Shown piece by piece: positions 46,106 through 55,952 of a stretch of 64,000 nt of DNA. The notes under the pieces are model-generated. The model was not told the DNA's origin and made no database searches. It worked only from the letters and a program-made list of their open reading frames with translations. Made by a program: the position numbers and the translations under genes. Each line of letters begins with the position of its first letter. Within the stretch, counting starts at the first letter, position 1. This stretch comes from Hyphomicrobiales bacterium (GTDB taxonomy: Bacteria; Pseudomonadota; Alphaproteobacteria; Rhizobiales; Beijerinckiaceae): NCBI GenBank assembly GCA_019247605.1, contig JAFBAS010000090.1, forward strand, positions 34,453 to 98,452, written 5' to 3'.

Positions 46106-47767
46106 ATGGGTGCCCACGAGAAGAAGATCGCCGCATCGGCCAGGCGGAAGCGCAAGCTCGACCCGATCACGCAAACCGTGATCCGGCACCGATTGACCTC
46201 GATCTCCGCCGAGATGGGAGAGGCGATGCTGCGCACCTCTTATTCGCAAATCCTGAACTCGAGCCGCGATTTTTCGGTTGCCATCTGCGATGACCAATGC
46301 CGCCTGATTGCTCAGGCAGACCATATCCCGGTCCATGTCGGCGCCCTCCCCTGGGCGCTCAAATCCGCCAAGGAAGCGTTCCCCGACGCCCAAAAAGGCG
46401 ACGTCGTTCTTCTCAACGATCCGTATTATGGGGGCAGCCACCTCCCCGATATTACAGCTCTCATTCCGGTCTTTCACTCCGGCCGCCGCCTCCTTTGGAC
46501 GATCGTGCGGGCTCACCAAAGCGACATCGGCGGGGCAACACATGGAGCCTACAATCCGGACGCGACGGAGATTTGGCAGGAGGGCCTGCGCATCCCCCCG
46601 ATCCTGCTCTACGAGCAAGGCCGGCTGCGTGCCGACATTTTGGAAATGCTCGCGATCAACGTGCGCCACGCGCGGGATTTTCGTGGCGATCTCGCTGCCA
46701 TGGTGGGCGCCGCCCATCTCGGCGAGCGCGGCCTCGAACGCCTGTGCGACGAATTCGGCGCAAGTCTCGTTGAAGAGGCGATCGAAGCCGTACTCGACGC
46801 CTCCGAAGAGAGAGCGCGCGAAATCCTCGAGAGCTGGACGGACGGCGTCTACACGGGCGAGGCTGTGCTCGACGATGATGGAAGGGGGCGGGAGGACATC
46901 CGCATCCGCGCGAAAGTCACGAAGCGCGGTCGTGACATCGAGGTCGACCTTTCCGCCTCGGACCCTCAAACCACAAGCTTCGTGAACTCCTCGCATGCGA
47001 ATATGCAATCGGCCGTGGCGATGGCTTTCGCTTTTCTTCTCGACCCTGATATCCCGAAGAATGCGGGCACGTTCCGCCCCCTGAGCGTGGTAGCCAAACC
47101 CGGCACGCTCGTCTGGGCCACGGACAATGCGCCGGTCACGCTCTGCACCAGCCATCCCTCGAACGAGATCATCGAAGCGATCGTGAAGGCGATGCAGCCC
47201 GCCTGCCCGGAACGCGTCATGGGTGGCTGGGGTCGACGTTTTCGCCTCGCCATCAAAGGACATGATGCGCGTCGGAACCGATCGTTCATTTGGCACATGT
47301 TCCATGCGCGTCCGGGTGGCGGAGCTTCGGCAAATGGGGCGGGCTGGTCATCGATCGGTGAGTGGCACTCCGCCGGCGGAATCAAGTTCGGCAGTATCGA
47401 AGTCGATGAGGCGCGTTTCCCCCTGCTCTTCCGCAAGCACGAATTCCGGCTGGGTTCGGGCGGCGATGGCCGCTTTCGCGGCGGCATGGGCGTCGAGCTC
47501 GAACTCGAGGTCGAGGCTCAGGGGCTCATCAACACGGCAGGTGACGGCGCAAGGCACGGTGCCGCCGGAATGCTCGGCGGAGGGGACGGCCTGCCCCATT
47601 CCTATCGCATCTTGCGCGCCGACGGCTCCTCGCGCGTGCTCAAGACCAAAGAGGTCGGAATCGCGATCGGCCCCGGCGACCTGATCGATGTGCGCTCGGG
47701 TGGCGGGGGCGGCTGGGGTAAACCTGCGGCGTCCGAATCACAACTGGCGCCGAGGGGGGTCCGGTGA
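46106..47767 (+). CDS. hyuB: Hydantoinase/5-oxoprolinase subunit B
   Basis: A 553-residue HyuB-type protein: LRTSYSQILNSSRDFSVAI, LLNDPYYGGSHLPDI, NMQSAVAMAFAFLLDP and the Gly-rich end GGGGGWG. With HyuA it forms an ATP-dependent amidohydrolase acting on N-methylhydantoin, 5-oxoproline or the like, or a carboxylase of the acetone-carboxylase kin. ATG 46106 gives the family N-terminus. The last four bases overlap hyuA (GTGA). Confidence 0.87.
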   Translation: MGAHEKKIAASARRKRKLDPITQTVIRHRLTSISAEMGEAMLRTSYSQILNSSRDFSVAICDDQCRLIAQADHIPVHVGALPWALKSAKEAFPDAQKGDVVLLNDPYYGGSHLPDITALIPVFHSGRRLLWTIVRAHQSDIGGATHGAYNPDATEIWQEGLRIPPILLYEQGRLRADILEMLAINVRHARDFRGDLAAMVGAAHLGERGLERLCDEFGASLVEEAIEAVLDASEERAREILESWTDGVYTGEAVLDDDGRGREDIRIRAKVTKRGRDIEVDLSASDPQTTSFVNSSHANMQSAVAMAFAFLLDPDIPKNAGTFRPLSVVAKPGTLVWATDNAPVTLCTSHPSNEIIEAIVKAMQPACPERVMGGWGRRFRLAIKGHDARRNRSFIWHMFHARPGGGASANGAGWSSIGEWHSAGGIKFGSIEVDEARFPLLFRKHEFRLGSGGDGRFRGGMGVELELEVEAQGLINTAGDGARHGAAGMLGGGDGLPHSYRILRADGSSRVLKTKEVGIAIGPGDLIDVRSGGGGGWGKPAASESQLAPRGVR

Positions 47768-49815
47768 CGCCAAGCTACAGGATCGGCATCGACGTCGGGG
47801 GCACATTTACCGACATCGTCGCCATCGATGGGGAAGGCGCGATGACTTTCCTGAAGACACCGACCACGCCGGAGAACCAGGCGGTGGGCGTCGTCGATGG
47901 AATCGCGAAACTCGCCAAGACGCTCAGGCTCCCGCAAAGCGAGCTTTTGCGCCAAACCACGCGCATCGTCCATGGAACGACGGTCGCCACCAACGCACTC
48001 CTCGAACGCAAGGGCGCACGGGTCGCGTTGCTCACGACGGCTGGTCATCGCGACGTGCTGGAGATGCGCGAGGGGCTGAAACTCGACCGGTACGATTTGC
48101 GCACGCCGCCGCCCGAGCCTCTGGTACCGCGCGAAAAGCGTTTTTCGGTCATCGAACGATTGCGCGCCGATGGGTCGGTCGCGACGCCGCTCGACAAAGC
48201 TTCTCTCGTCGAGGCCACGCGCAAGTTGAAGGAAGAGGCCATCGAGGCCATCGCTGTCTGTTATCTTCATTCCTACCGCAATTCGCGTCACGAGAAGGAG
48301 ACTTTCGCCTACCTTCGCCAGGAGATGCCGGAGGCCTACATCTCGCTTTCGAGCGAGGTGCTGGCGCAGATTAAGGAGTATGAGCGCGTCTCAACGACTG
48401 TCGTAAACGCCTATGTTGGACCAGGAGTGCGCGCGTATTTCGCGGCTCTCGAGCACAAGCTCGCCGAGGCAGGGTATACGGGCACGCTCTACATCATTCT
48501 GTCGCACGGCGGTGTCGCGCCGATCGAGGAGGCGAGCCGGCTTGCCGCCGCGACCGTGTTGTCGGGCCCCGCGGGCGGCGTCGCCGGGTGCCGCCACGCA
48601 GCTCACATCACCGGCGATCTCAACCTCATCCCATTCGACATGGGCGGCACGAGCACGGACATCTCGCTAATTGTCGGGGGAGAGGCGGCGCTTAGCTCCA
48701 ACCGTGGCCTTGCCGGCCAGCGAATTGCCTTGCGCAGCCTCGACATCATCAGCATCGGCGCGGGTGGCGGCTCGATTGCGCGTGCCGAGGGCGGAGCCCT
48801 CGATGTCGGCCCGCAAAGCGCCGGGGCGTTTCCTGGCCCCGTCTGCTATGGAACGAATGGGACCGAGCCCACGGTTACCGACGCTAATGTGGTTCTTGGA
48901 ACACTTTCGACCGACCGTGCTCTTCCCGGCCGTGAGCCGCTCGACAAGGCGGCCGCCGACCGTGCGCTCGATCAGCTTGCGAAAACGCTGGGGCTCACGC
49001 GCGAGCGCACGGCCGAGGGCATCGTGGAGGTCATCAACGTCAAGATGGCCGACGGCATAAGGCTCGCGACCGTTTCGCGAGGCGTCGACCCGCGCGATTA
49101 TGCGCTGTTCAGCTTCGGCGGCGCCGCGGGACTTCACGCTTGCGATGTGGCGCGAGGGCTCGACATCTCCCGCATCATCGTGCCGAATTTCGCCTCTGTC
49201 CTTTCGGCCTGGGGCATGCTGTCGACCCCGCTTCGCTACGAGGTCAGCCGCACGCATATCGGCGACACGCGAGGGTTGGATGCAAAGAACCTCAGGGCTC
49301 TTTACGATGACCTTGCTCACGCCGCGACGCTGAAGATCGCAGGCAAGACGCCAGGAGAAATCCGCATCCAGCGCTCGGCCGAGATGCGCTACGGCGAACA
49401 AATTTATGAAATCGATGTTCCGCTTGACGACCTGGATTGGGAATCGCCCAATCTCATGGATGAGGTGACAGAAGCATTTCGGCGCCGGCACGAGGCGCTC
49501 TTCACCTATTCGCTCCCTGATCAGGACATCGTGCTAGTCAACGCGCGCGTCGCGGCGACAAGCGCCACGGATGCGCTGCCTGAGCTTCCGGTGAGCGCGG
49601 CCAAGGGATCCGATGCTGCCCCGCATCAGCGCCGGATCTACCTTGGCCATTGGCGTGAGGTGCCGGTCTATCCGCTGGATGCCCTCGTGCCCCGCCAAAA
49701 GATCGCGGGGCCCGCTTTGATCGAGGCTGAGACCACGACGGTTCTCTTGAAAGAGGGTGATCACGCCCTCGTCAATCGTTGGGGATGGCTCGACATCGCC
49801 GTCGCCGCACGCTGA
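47764..49815 (+). CDS. hyuA: Hydantoinase/5-oxoprolinase subunit A
   Basis: A 683-residue ATPase subunit of the acetate-kinase/Hsp70 fold. The nucleotide motifs are GIDVGGTFTDIVAID at the start, HGTTVATNALLERKG and FDMGGTSTDISLI. It starts at GTG 47764 inside the end of hyuB. Together with hyuB and the binding protein downstream it forms one operon for a cyclic amide. Confidence 0.9.
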   Translation: MTPSYRIGIDVGGTFTDIVAIDGEGAMTFLKTPTTPENQAVGVVDGIAKLAKTLRLPQSELLRQTTRIVHGTTVATNALLERKGARVALLTTAGHRDVLEMREGLKLDRYDLRTPPPEPLVPREKRFSVIERLRADGSVATPLDKASLVEATRKLKEEAIEAIAVCYLHSYRNSRHEKETFAYLRQEMPEAYISLSSEVLAQIKEYERVSTTVVNAYVGPGVRAYFAALEHKLAEAGYTGTLYIILSHGGVAPIEEASRLAAATVLSGPAGGVAGCRHAAHITGDLNLIPFDMGGTSTDISLIVGGEAALSSNRGLAGQRIALRSLDIISIGAGGGSIARAEGGALDVGPQSAGAFPGPVCYGTNGTEPTVTDANVVLGTLSTDRALPGREPLDKAAADRALDQLAKTLGLTRERTAEGIVEVINVKMADGIRLATVSRGVDPRDYALFSFGGAAGLHACDVARGLDISRIIVPNFASVLSAWGMLSTPLRYEVSRTHIGDTRGLDAKNLRALYDDLAHAATLKIAGKTPGEIRIQRSAEMRYGEQIYEIDVPLDDLDWESPNLMDEVTEAFRRRHEALFTYSLPDQDIVLVNARVAATSATDALPELPVSAAKGSDAAPHQRRIYLGHWREVPVYPLDALVPRQKIAGPALIEAETTTVLLKEGDHALVNRWGWLDIAVAAR

Positions 49816-49834
49816 AAGGGCTCTGAGGTTTTTC

Positions 49835-50935
49835 ATGCGTAACCGCATCATAGGAGTAGCCGCGGCAGCGGCTCTGTTCGCTTCATTGATTCCAACCGCG
49901 CGAGCCGGGGTGAAGGTCGGCGTTGCCTTGCCGCGCACAGGGCCCCTTGCTTCTATCGGCGAGCAGATCACAAATGGGGTCACGGCGGCCGTCGGCGCAG
50001 TTAACGAGAACGCGCCCGAAAACGAGAAAATCGTGCTCGACATCGAGGACGATGCCTGTGACCCAAAACAAGCAGTCTCCGTCGCAAACAAATTCGTCAC
50101 TGAAAAGATCGGGCTGGTGGTCGGGCATGTCTGCTCGGGAGCCTCGATCACTGCGTCCGACATTTATGCGGAAAATGGCGTGCTCATGATGACGCCAGCG
50201 TCGAACAGCGCGAAACTCACCGAGAGGGGACTTGCGGGAATATTCAGAGTGTGCGGACGGGACGACCAGCAAGGACGCCTCGCTGCGCAAATCATCGCGA
50301 AGCGCTTTTCCGGGAAGTCGATCGCAATTATTCACGACAAGAGTCCTTTCGCGAAGGGACTCGCCGATGCCACTAGAGACAATCTGAACGGACTGGGAAT
50401 CCGTGAGACGGTCTACGAGGCGATCAATCCAGGCGAGCGCGATTATTCGGCGCTGATCACGAAGCTGAAGGCGGCCAGGATCGACCTCGTCTATTACGGA
50501 GGCTATCAGCAGGAAATGGGCCAGCTTCTTCGCCAGGCCCAGGATGCCGATTTTCATCCGCAGTTCTTCGGCACCTCAGGTATCGCGACGAGCGAGCTCT
50601 GGGCGATCGCCGGGCCTGCCGCGGAAGGCGTGCTCTTCACCTTCACGCCCGACCCGCGCCAACGTCCCGAGGCGGCAACGGCCGTCGCCGCGCTCCGCGC
50701 CCGAAATATCGACGCCGAAGGCTTCACGCTCTACGCGTACGCGGCCGTTGAGCTCCTCGCGGCGGGCATGCGCGACGCCCATTCCAGCGATCCCAAGCGT
50801 GTCGAAGCAGCGCTCAAGTCCCGGCGCTTCAGCTCTGTGCTCGGCGAAGTGGGATTCGACGCCAAAGGCGATATCAGCGCACCAGGTTACACGCTCTATG
50901 TGTGGAAGGGCGGCAGATACGAATACGCGCAATAA
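49835..50935 (+). CDS. LivJ-type amino-acid/amide binding protein
   Basis: A 366-residue periplasmic binding protein of the branched-chain amino-acid family: signal MRNRIIGVAAAAALFASL (cleaved near ARAG), GVALPRTGPLASIGEQITNG, DDACDPKQAVSVANKFV, HVCSGASI. It follows hyuA by 19 bp. No LivHMGF permease or ATPase gene is near, so it must use a system encoded elsewhere. Confidence 0.88.
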   Translation: MRNRIIGVAAAAALFASLIPTARAGVKVGVALPRTGPLASIGEQITNGVTAAVGAVNENAPENEKIVLDIEDDACDPKQAVSVANKFVTEKIGLVVGHVCSGASITASDIYAENGVLMMTPASNSAKLTERGLAGIFRVCGRDDQQGRLAAQIIAKRFSGKSIAIIHDKSPFAKGLADATRDNLNGLGIRETVYEAINPGERDYSALITKLKAARIDLVYYGGYQQEMGQLLRQAQDADFHPQFFGTSGIATSELWAIAGPAAEGVLFTFTPDPRQRPEAATAVAALRARNIDAEGFTLYAYAAVELLAAGMRDAHSSDPKRVEAALKSRRFSSVLGEVGFDAKGDISAPGYTLYVWKGGRYEYAQ

Positions 50936-50981
50936 GCTGAAGCGCCGCGAGTGAAGCCTGGCGCGCGAATTTGATTACGCT

Positions 50982-51305
50982 TCAGGCGTGAACTTGCCGG
51001 CGTGCTTCGGCCTCGGCAAGGACGGAACGGCGCTGATGTCCGCGCTGCACCCTGTCGATGAATTCGATGCCGATGGTTGTCGCATTTTTCCAGAGAACAT
51101 GGCATTTCCGCAGGCCGATCGCGCCTCGCGCGATGCGCAACGTGAATTTATTCGGAATTTTGCCGACGACGACGCCCGTGATCTTGGCGCCGCCGTTCGA
51201 CAGGTCCTTTATAAGGCATTGAGAAAGCAAATCACCATTACCGTCATAGATTTTTCCAGGCGAATGCCACTCGACTCGAATATTACGTCGACGATCGCGT
51301 CTCAT
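50982..51305 (-). CDS. Single PilZ-domain protein
   Basis: A 107-residue protein made of a PilZ domain: RRDRRRNIRV (Arg-rich start, cyclic di-GMP contact) and DLSNGGAKITG (the D/NxSxxG motif). Such short proteins act as cyclic di-GMP receptors in motility or polysaccharide control. GGAATC precedes the ATG. It may link to the surface-glycan genes that follow. Confidence 0.8.
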   Translation of the reverse strand: MRRDRRRNIRVEWHSPGKIYDGNGDLLSQCLIKDLSNGGAKITGVVVGKIPNKFTLRIARGAIGLRKCHVLWKNATTIGIEFIDRVQRGHQRRSVLAEAEARRQVHA

Positions 51306-51430
51306 GATTAGATTCCATTATTGAGAGCGGTAAACGTAAGACTTCATTCCTGAAGGATTGCCTAAAATACAATAGAGGATGCGAGCGGTCGCAAAGGCGC
51401 GACTTTCTCGCGGGTACCCGGGACGAACCG

Positions 51431-51667
51431 TCATTTCCCGGCGGCTTTTCGCAAGGCGTCGTTGATCCTGTTCTGCCAGCCGGGGCCGCTCTCCTGAAAA
51501 AATTCGAGGACGTCACGGTCGATCCGCAAGGACACAAGCTCCTTGGCGCCGGGAATTTTGGGTGCCTCCGGAATTGTCTCGATGGGCTTTTTCGTGGCGG
51601 ATTTGAACGCCGCTTCCGCGGCGTCTCGTGCGCTCTCGCCGCGATGGCTTTTTCGTGGGGGCAGCAT
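51431..51667 (-). CDS. Orphan BrnA/DUF4415-type antitoxin
   Basis: A 78-residue basic protein whose C-terminal half, VSLRIDRDVLEFFQESGPGW followed by QNRINDALRK, matches BrnA antitoxins (ribbon-helix-helix). BrnA normally follows the RelE-like toxin gene brnT; the DNA just upstream encodes no BrnT in any frame. It may be a stray antitoxin or a regulator now freed from its toxin. Confidence 0.72.
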   Translation of the reverse strand: MLPPRKSHRGESARDAAEAAFKSATKKPIETIPEAPKIPGAKELVSLRIDRDVLEFFQESGPGWQNRINDALRKAAGK

Positions 51668-51910
51668 GATTTCGCACCCATTCTCTGTTGTTCTGTTCGG
51701 TCGAGATTATCGCGCGAGGTGGGCATTTCAAAGCTCGCAGGTCCCCGTTGCGCACCAGGAAAAGGCACTCGCAGGAAGCGACTGCATTCCCCGGAAGTGG
51801 GAGTTTCGGTGAGTGGCGCCGGCCTGCGAAGACACCGGGGATTGTCTCGGGCTTGGAAAGCACTATCGTGATCGGCGCGCTCGGCTCTCCGAGGGGAAAA
51901 GGGTGCGCCC

Positions 51911-52585
51911 ATGCCGTTCGCCAACAGGATCGAAGCCGGACGCCGGCTCGCGCAAGCCCTTATCCGCTATGCGCGGGACCGAGTCGTCGTGCTTGCTCTT
52001 CCGCGCGGCGGCGTCCCCGTTGCCGCTGAAGTGGCGTCAGCCCTGCCGGCGCCTCTAGACCTGGTGCTCGTTCGAAAGATCGGGTATCCGCGACAGCCCG
52101 AGCTTGCCATGGGCGCCGTTGTCGACGGCGCCGATCCGATTATAGTGCGAAACGAGGACGTCATTCGCATTACGGGTGTGAGCGAGGCCGAATTCGACGA
52201 GGTTTGCAAGCAAGAGCTCGCCGAAATCGAAAGGCGCCGATCCCGTTATCTCGGCTCGCGCGCACCCATCGAGCTTTTGGGACGCACGGCCATCGTCATC
52301 GACGACGGCTTGGCAACGGGAGCCACGATGCGCGCCGCACTGCGCGCCTTGCGCAAGCGCTCCCCTGCAAAGATCGTGCTCGCCGTTCCGGTCGCGCCCT
52401 CCGAGACGATCGACGCGATGCGCGGCGAGGCCGATGATATCGTTTGCCTTGAGGCCTTCGACTTCTTCGGTGCCATCGGAGCTTATTACTCCGACTTTCG
52501 CCAGGTGAGCGATGACGAGCTCATCGACGCTTTGGCGCGGCACGGCGAACCGGCAGCCACCCCAGCCGAAAAAAGGGAGGGCTGA
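51911..52585 (+). CDS. Phosphoribosyltransferase-family protein
   Basis: A 224-residue type I PRTase fold: the PRPP loop AIVIDDGLATGATM (about residues 134-147), preceded by VVVLALPRGGVPVA and LVLVRKIGYPRQPE. Such stand-alone proteins are common near stress and dienelactone hydrolase genes; the nucleobase or other acceptor is not defined. GGGAAAAGGG lies upstream of the ATG. Confidence 0.82.
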   Translation: MPFANRIEAGRRLAQALIRYARDRVVVLALPRGGVPVAAEVASALPAPLDLVLVRKIGYPRQPELAMGAVVDGADPIIVRNEDVIRITGVSEAEFDEVCKQELAEIERRRSRYLGSRAPIELLGRTAIVIDDGLATGATMRAALRALRKRSPAKIVLAVPVAPSETIDAMRGEADDIVCLEAFDFFGAIGAYYSDFRQVSDDELIDALARHGEPAATPAEKREG

Positions 52586-52694
52586 GCCGGCATCGCGGCC
52601 CCCTCGCTGCTCGCTTGAGATCCCCCGAAAGTCATGACGGCACTCAATGGCGGAATCTTGCCCCCCCATCCAGGCGCGGGGTGCATGAAATCTC

Positions 52695-53849
52695 ATGATC
52701 GGCTATGAGGTCGGTGTGTCCAAGCTCCCCTACATCCAGCTTCTGCGCGCCTTTGCGGCGCTTTGCGTTGTCGCCTTTCATGCCCAGAGCGACGCGGCAG
52801 CCGTGGCGGCGGGCCTTGGAATGGAATTTGCGCGAAGTGAGCTCTTCCCCTGGCTTGCTGGCGTCGACATCTTCTTTGTCATCTCCGGCTTTATCATGGT
52901 CTACGCGTCCAGCCGCTGGTTCGGCTCAGCGCGGGCTCCCCGAGCTTTTCTCGCCCATCGCATCGCCCGCATCGTGCCCCTCTATTGGGCGACCACGATT
53001 GCCTATCTCGTGGTGCTGCTCGTCACCCCTGGGCTCCTCAACAGCGAATACCTCGCGCCGTACTTCGTCCTCGCCTCTTTCCTCTTCATACCCGCAGCTC
53101 GTCCCGACGGCCTCGTTCAGCCCTTCTACTCGCTCGGGTGGACGCTGAATTACGAAATGTTTTTCTATTGCCTATTTGCGATCTGCCTCGCATTTCCGCT
53201 TCGACGCGCCGTTCCAATTCTCCTCGGCGCACTGATGCTGATCGTGAGCTTGGGCAAGGCCTTCGCCCCCTTCCCACCACCCCTCGCCTTTTGGACGGAT
53301 CCCATCATCCTGGAATTCGCCTTCGGCGTGGCGCTCGGATGGGCCAGCGTGGAAGGTTTCTTTTTCCGTCGGCCGATCCGGCTCGGCTTGGCACTCGCGG
53401 GTCTTGTGCTCCTCGCGATCGACCTGACCCGACCGGGAGTGCTACCTGCTCTTCCGCGCCCCCTTGCCTTTGGTGTGCCAGCAGCCCTCCTCGTTGCCTC
53501 AGCGGGTCTGGTTTCATCCCCATCCCGTCGCTCGGAAAACCTGCTCGTCAGAGGAGGTGTGATCTTGGGAGACGCCTCTTACGCCCTCTATCTTTTGCAT
53601 CCATTCGTCATTCGCGCTCTGCGCGAGCTCGCCATGCGCACGCCAATTGGCGGCCTCGCAGACCCTTGGGGCTTTGTAATGGTGGCCGTTCTTTTAGCCG
53701 TCGCAGCCGCTGCCGTCGTGAATCGGATTTTTGAGCGCCCAGTCACGCGCGCAGCCCGGCAGCTCCTGGCGCCTGCGGCCAACCCTTCCTTGGGAAGTTT
53801 CGCTGGCGAGCACAAGATTGCGCGGGAGCACTCAGCCCGTTCAAGCTGA
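52695..53849 (+). CDS. Acyltransferase 3 family (OafA-like) membrane protein
   Basis: A 384-residue polytopic membrane protein with about ten helices. LPYIQLLRAFAALCVVAFHA opens the family; DIFFVISGFIMVYASSRW and SLGWTLNYEMFFYCLFAI are its standard loops. It probably acylates a sugar of lipopolysaccharide, O-antigen or exopolysaccharide. It is the first gene of the glycan region. Confidence 0.87.
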   Translation: MIGYEVGVSKLPYIQLLRAFAALCVVAFHAQSDAAAVAAGLGMEFARSELFPWLAGVDIFFVISGFIMVYASSRWFGSARAPRAFLAHRIARIVPLYWATTIAYLVVLLVTPGLLNSEYLAPYFVLASFLFIPAARPDGLVQPFYSLGWTLNYEMFFYCLFAICLAFPLRRAVPILLGALMLIVSLGKAFAPFPPPLAFWTDPIILEFAFGVALGWASVEGFFFRRPIRLGLALAGLVLLAIDLTRPGVLPALPRPLAFGVPAALLVASAGLVSSPSRRSENLLVRGGVILGDASYALYLLHPFVIRALRELAMRTPIGGLADPWGFVMVAVLLAVAAAAVVNRIFERPVTRAARQLLAPAANPSLGSFAGEHKIAREHSARSS

Positions 53850-53983
53850 GGCCATCCGATATTTGCAAAAGTTGCGGCGTATGATACTCGGCTGCACACT
53901 AAGCTTGCAGCGCGCATCTATTCGGATAAGCGTGAGGTAAAATATTCACAGGGATTTGACGCTACACGATCCGGTTGTATCTA

Positions 53984-55771
53984 ATGTCGACTTATAATAA
54001 CAAAGCCGCGTTACACCGGTCCATATTTACTACTCGACACACGATTATTACATTATCAGACTGCATCATTTTAACGTCGATTCCTTTAATATTATCATTG
54101 CTAAATCAGAATTGGATGTATGCTAGATATTTTAATATCGACGAGTGGGTCTATGTTGGTTACGGCTACAGCTACCTTGATCCCACTTTCAATGTGACAG
54201 ACTACAAAATCGGGCGCCTTCCCTGGATATTGCTGGAAGGGATCGTCCGGGGCTCATTTTCGAGGCTGGTTTCAAGCTGGATTCTCGCCTTCGGTGTTCT
54301 CGCTTTGGGAAATATCGCGCTCTTTTTTGCGTTGAGAATACCATTTGGGCGGTTGCCGGCGCTATCAGCCAGCATTTTCATTGCCGGCCTCACTTTCATG
54401 TATGCCAATGGCGGGCCCGATTACCACAATACGCTCGCGGGCGCTTTTTATTGCTTGTCGATGTTTCTTTGCGCCAGATGTGCACGGCGGCAACCGCCCG
54501 GGCGCGATCTTGTTTTCTTGGGTGCGGTGCTCGCCCTCACCGTTCACACGAACCCCGTTTTCATTAACCTTGTTCCGATTTTGATTGTCCAGTTTTTACT
54601 GTCGTACCGCGTAAATCATCTCGAATTTCCCGCGCTCTTTCCGACCATCTTTCTGGGAATGTTCGGAGCGGTCGCCGTAACGGTCTTGCTCGGCGTCGTT
54701 AATTTCAGCTGCGGGCGTCAATTTTTTTTCTTCGCTCAACAGCTCCATTTGATAATCGATTTCGTCTCTGACAGCTCCCGGCAGAAGACTTGGTGGGAGC
54801 CCTGGTCTCGTTGGTATTTGAATGCGCCCAACATGGGTTTCTTTTTCGCTGGAGCATTGCTTTCCTTCACAACTCTCGCACTCGCGGCACCATGGCATTC
54901 GGCACCCGCAGTCTCTAAAAATGCCAGCCTCTATTCAGGGGCATATCTTTTCGCGCTTTTCATCTGGACGGTTTGGCAATCAGTCGGGCAGACCGCGTTC
55001 CAGCCGTATTATTTTGCGTTTCCGCTCGGCTTTCCTCTGGCCGGTGCAGTCGCCGCGGCCATTGCAACCAGTGTGAGGCAAACACCGAGTGCGTTACCGC
55101 TGACGGTTGCCATGGTTTTTTTCGCTGCCATGACGATCGCCGGAGTGTATTACTGCGATCATGTTGTTTCTTTTTTCGGCGCGACTTTTTGGCCTCCAGG
55201 CGTAGAAGCAGCCATGGGCTTCACCATGGCGTTCGCAGCGCTTGTCTCGTTGCGCTGGTCGATGGGGTTCGGATTCCTCGCGATAATGATTCTCTGTGCC
55301 GCAGATGGGCTCGCGGTCTCGGATCCGCTTGCCTACGCGGCGAGTAATTGCTCGGTTTACCGCGACCGCTACGAATTAATACTCGATGCCAGCAGAATGC
55401 TTCGCGAGACACATTTTGCCGGCACGAAAGTCTTCGTGTTTTCGGAGTTTGGGGATAATACCGATACAGGTCCGGACTGCGGCGAACGACAAATCCCAGC
55501 CGGGTGGCTCCAAGCTGCAATCGGTGCCACAGGTTTTGAAGAAGTCGAGCATTATTGGGCTAACAAGACACTCGACAGGGTTGAACCGGAGCGGTGGAGA
55601 GAGGTCGTGGCAGCGAAGGGGCTTGTCGGCTTCATCACTGGCAACCCAACGCGCATTTCCGTTCTGCGGGAGAAGTTAGAGGAGGCCGGCGGAATGCCGG
55701 GAGCTACTCGCTTCTTCAGATTGAAAAAGGGGAATGTTGAACTTCCTCTCTACATCCTGCCCCTCAGTTGA
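53984..55771 (+). CDS. Large polytopic membrane protein, GT-C glycosyltransferase-like
   Basis: A 595-residue protein with about eleven membrane helices in its first 440 residues and a soluble C-terminal part of about 150 residues, the layout of GT-C sugar transferases that use lipid-linked donors. An early acidic pair sits in ARYFNIDEWVYVGYGYSYL, where GT-C enzymes keep their catalytic Asp/Glu. No sequence match to a named family is claimed. ATG at 53984 is used. DNA at about 53930-54170 is AT-rich compared with the rest. Confidence 0.55.
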   Translation: MSTYNNKAALHRSIFTTRHTIITLSDCIILTSIPLILSLLNQNWMYARYFNIDEWVYVGYGYSYLDPTFNVTDYKIGRLPWILLEGIVRGSFSRLVSSWILAFGVLALGNIALFFALRIPFGRLPALSASIFIAGLTFMYANGGPDYHNTLAGAFYCLSMFLCARCARRQPPGRDLVFLGAVLALTVHTNPVFINLVPILIVQFLLSYRVNHLEFPALFPTIFLGMFGAVAVTVLLGVVNFSCGRQFFFFAQQLHLIIDFVSDSSRQKTWWEPWSRWYLNAPNMGFFFAGALLSFTTLALAAPWHSAPAVSKNASLYSGAYLFALFIWTVWQSVGQTAFQPYYFAFPLGFPLAGAVAAAIATSVRQTPSALPLTVAMVFFAAMTIAGVYYCDHVVSFFGATFWPPGVEAAMGFTMAFAALVSLRWSMGFGFLAIMILCAADGLAVSDPLAYAASNCSVYRDRYELILDASRMLRETHFAGTKVFVFSEFGDNTDTGPDCGERQIPAGWLQAAIGATGFEEVEHYWANKTLDRVEPERWREVVAAKGLVGFITGNPTRISVLREKLEEAGGMPGATRFFRLKKGNVELPLYILPLS

Positions 55772-55952
55772 CGAGCTCCACGCATTCGGGCTCCCTCTGG
55801 TCGCTCAAACGGCCGCCTCCGGCAGCGCCTTTAACGTGAGGAGCGGGAGGGTTCGAAGTCTCCACAATCCAAGCTGACGCCGGCTGCCGCACGCCCTTGG
55901 TCCGCTTCGCTCGCTCGCCTCAGCGGGTGATCCGAAACGGACCCCGAAGCCG

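Noticed and set aside
51513..51863. Possible BrnT toxin upstream of the BrnA-like gene
   Set aside because: The overlapping open frame has no BrnT motif and is in the wrong frame; the expected RelE-like fold is missing.
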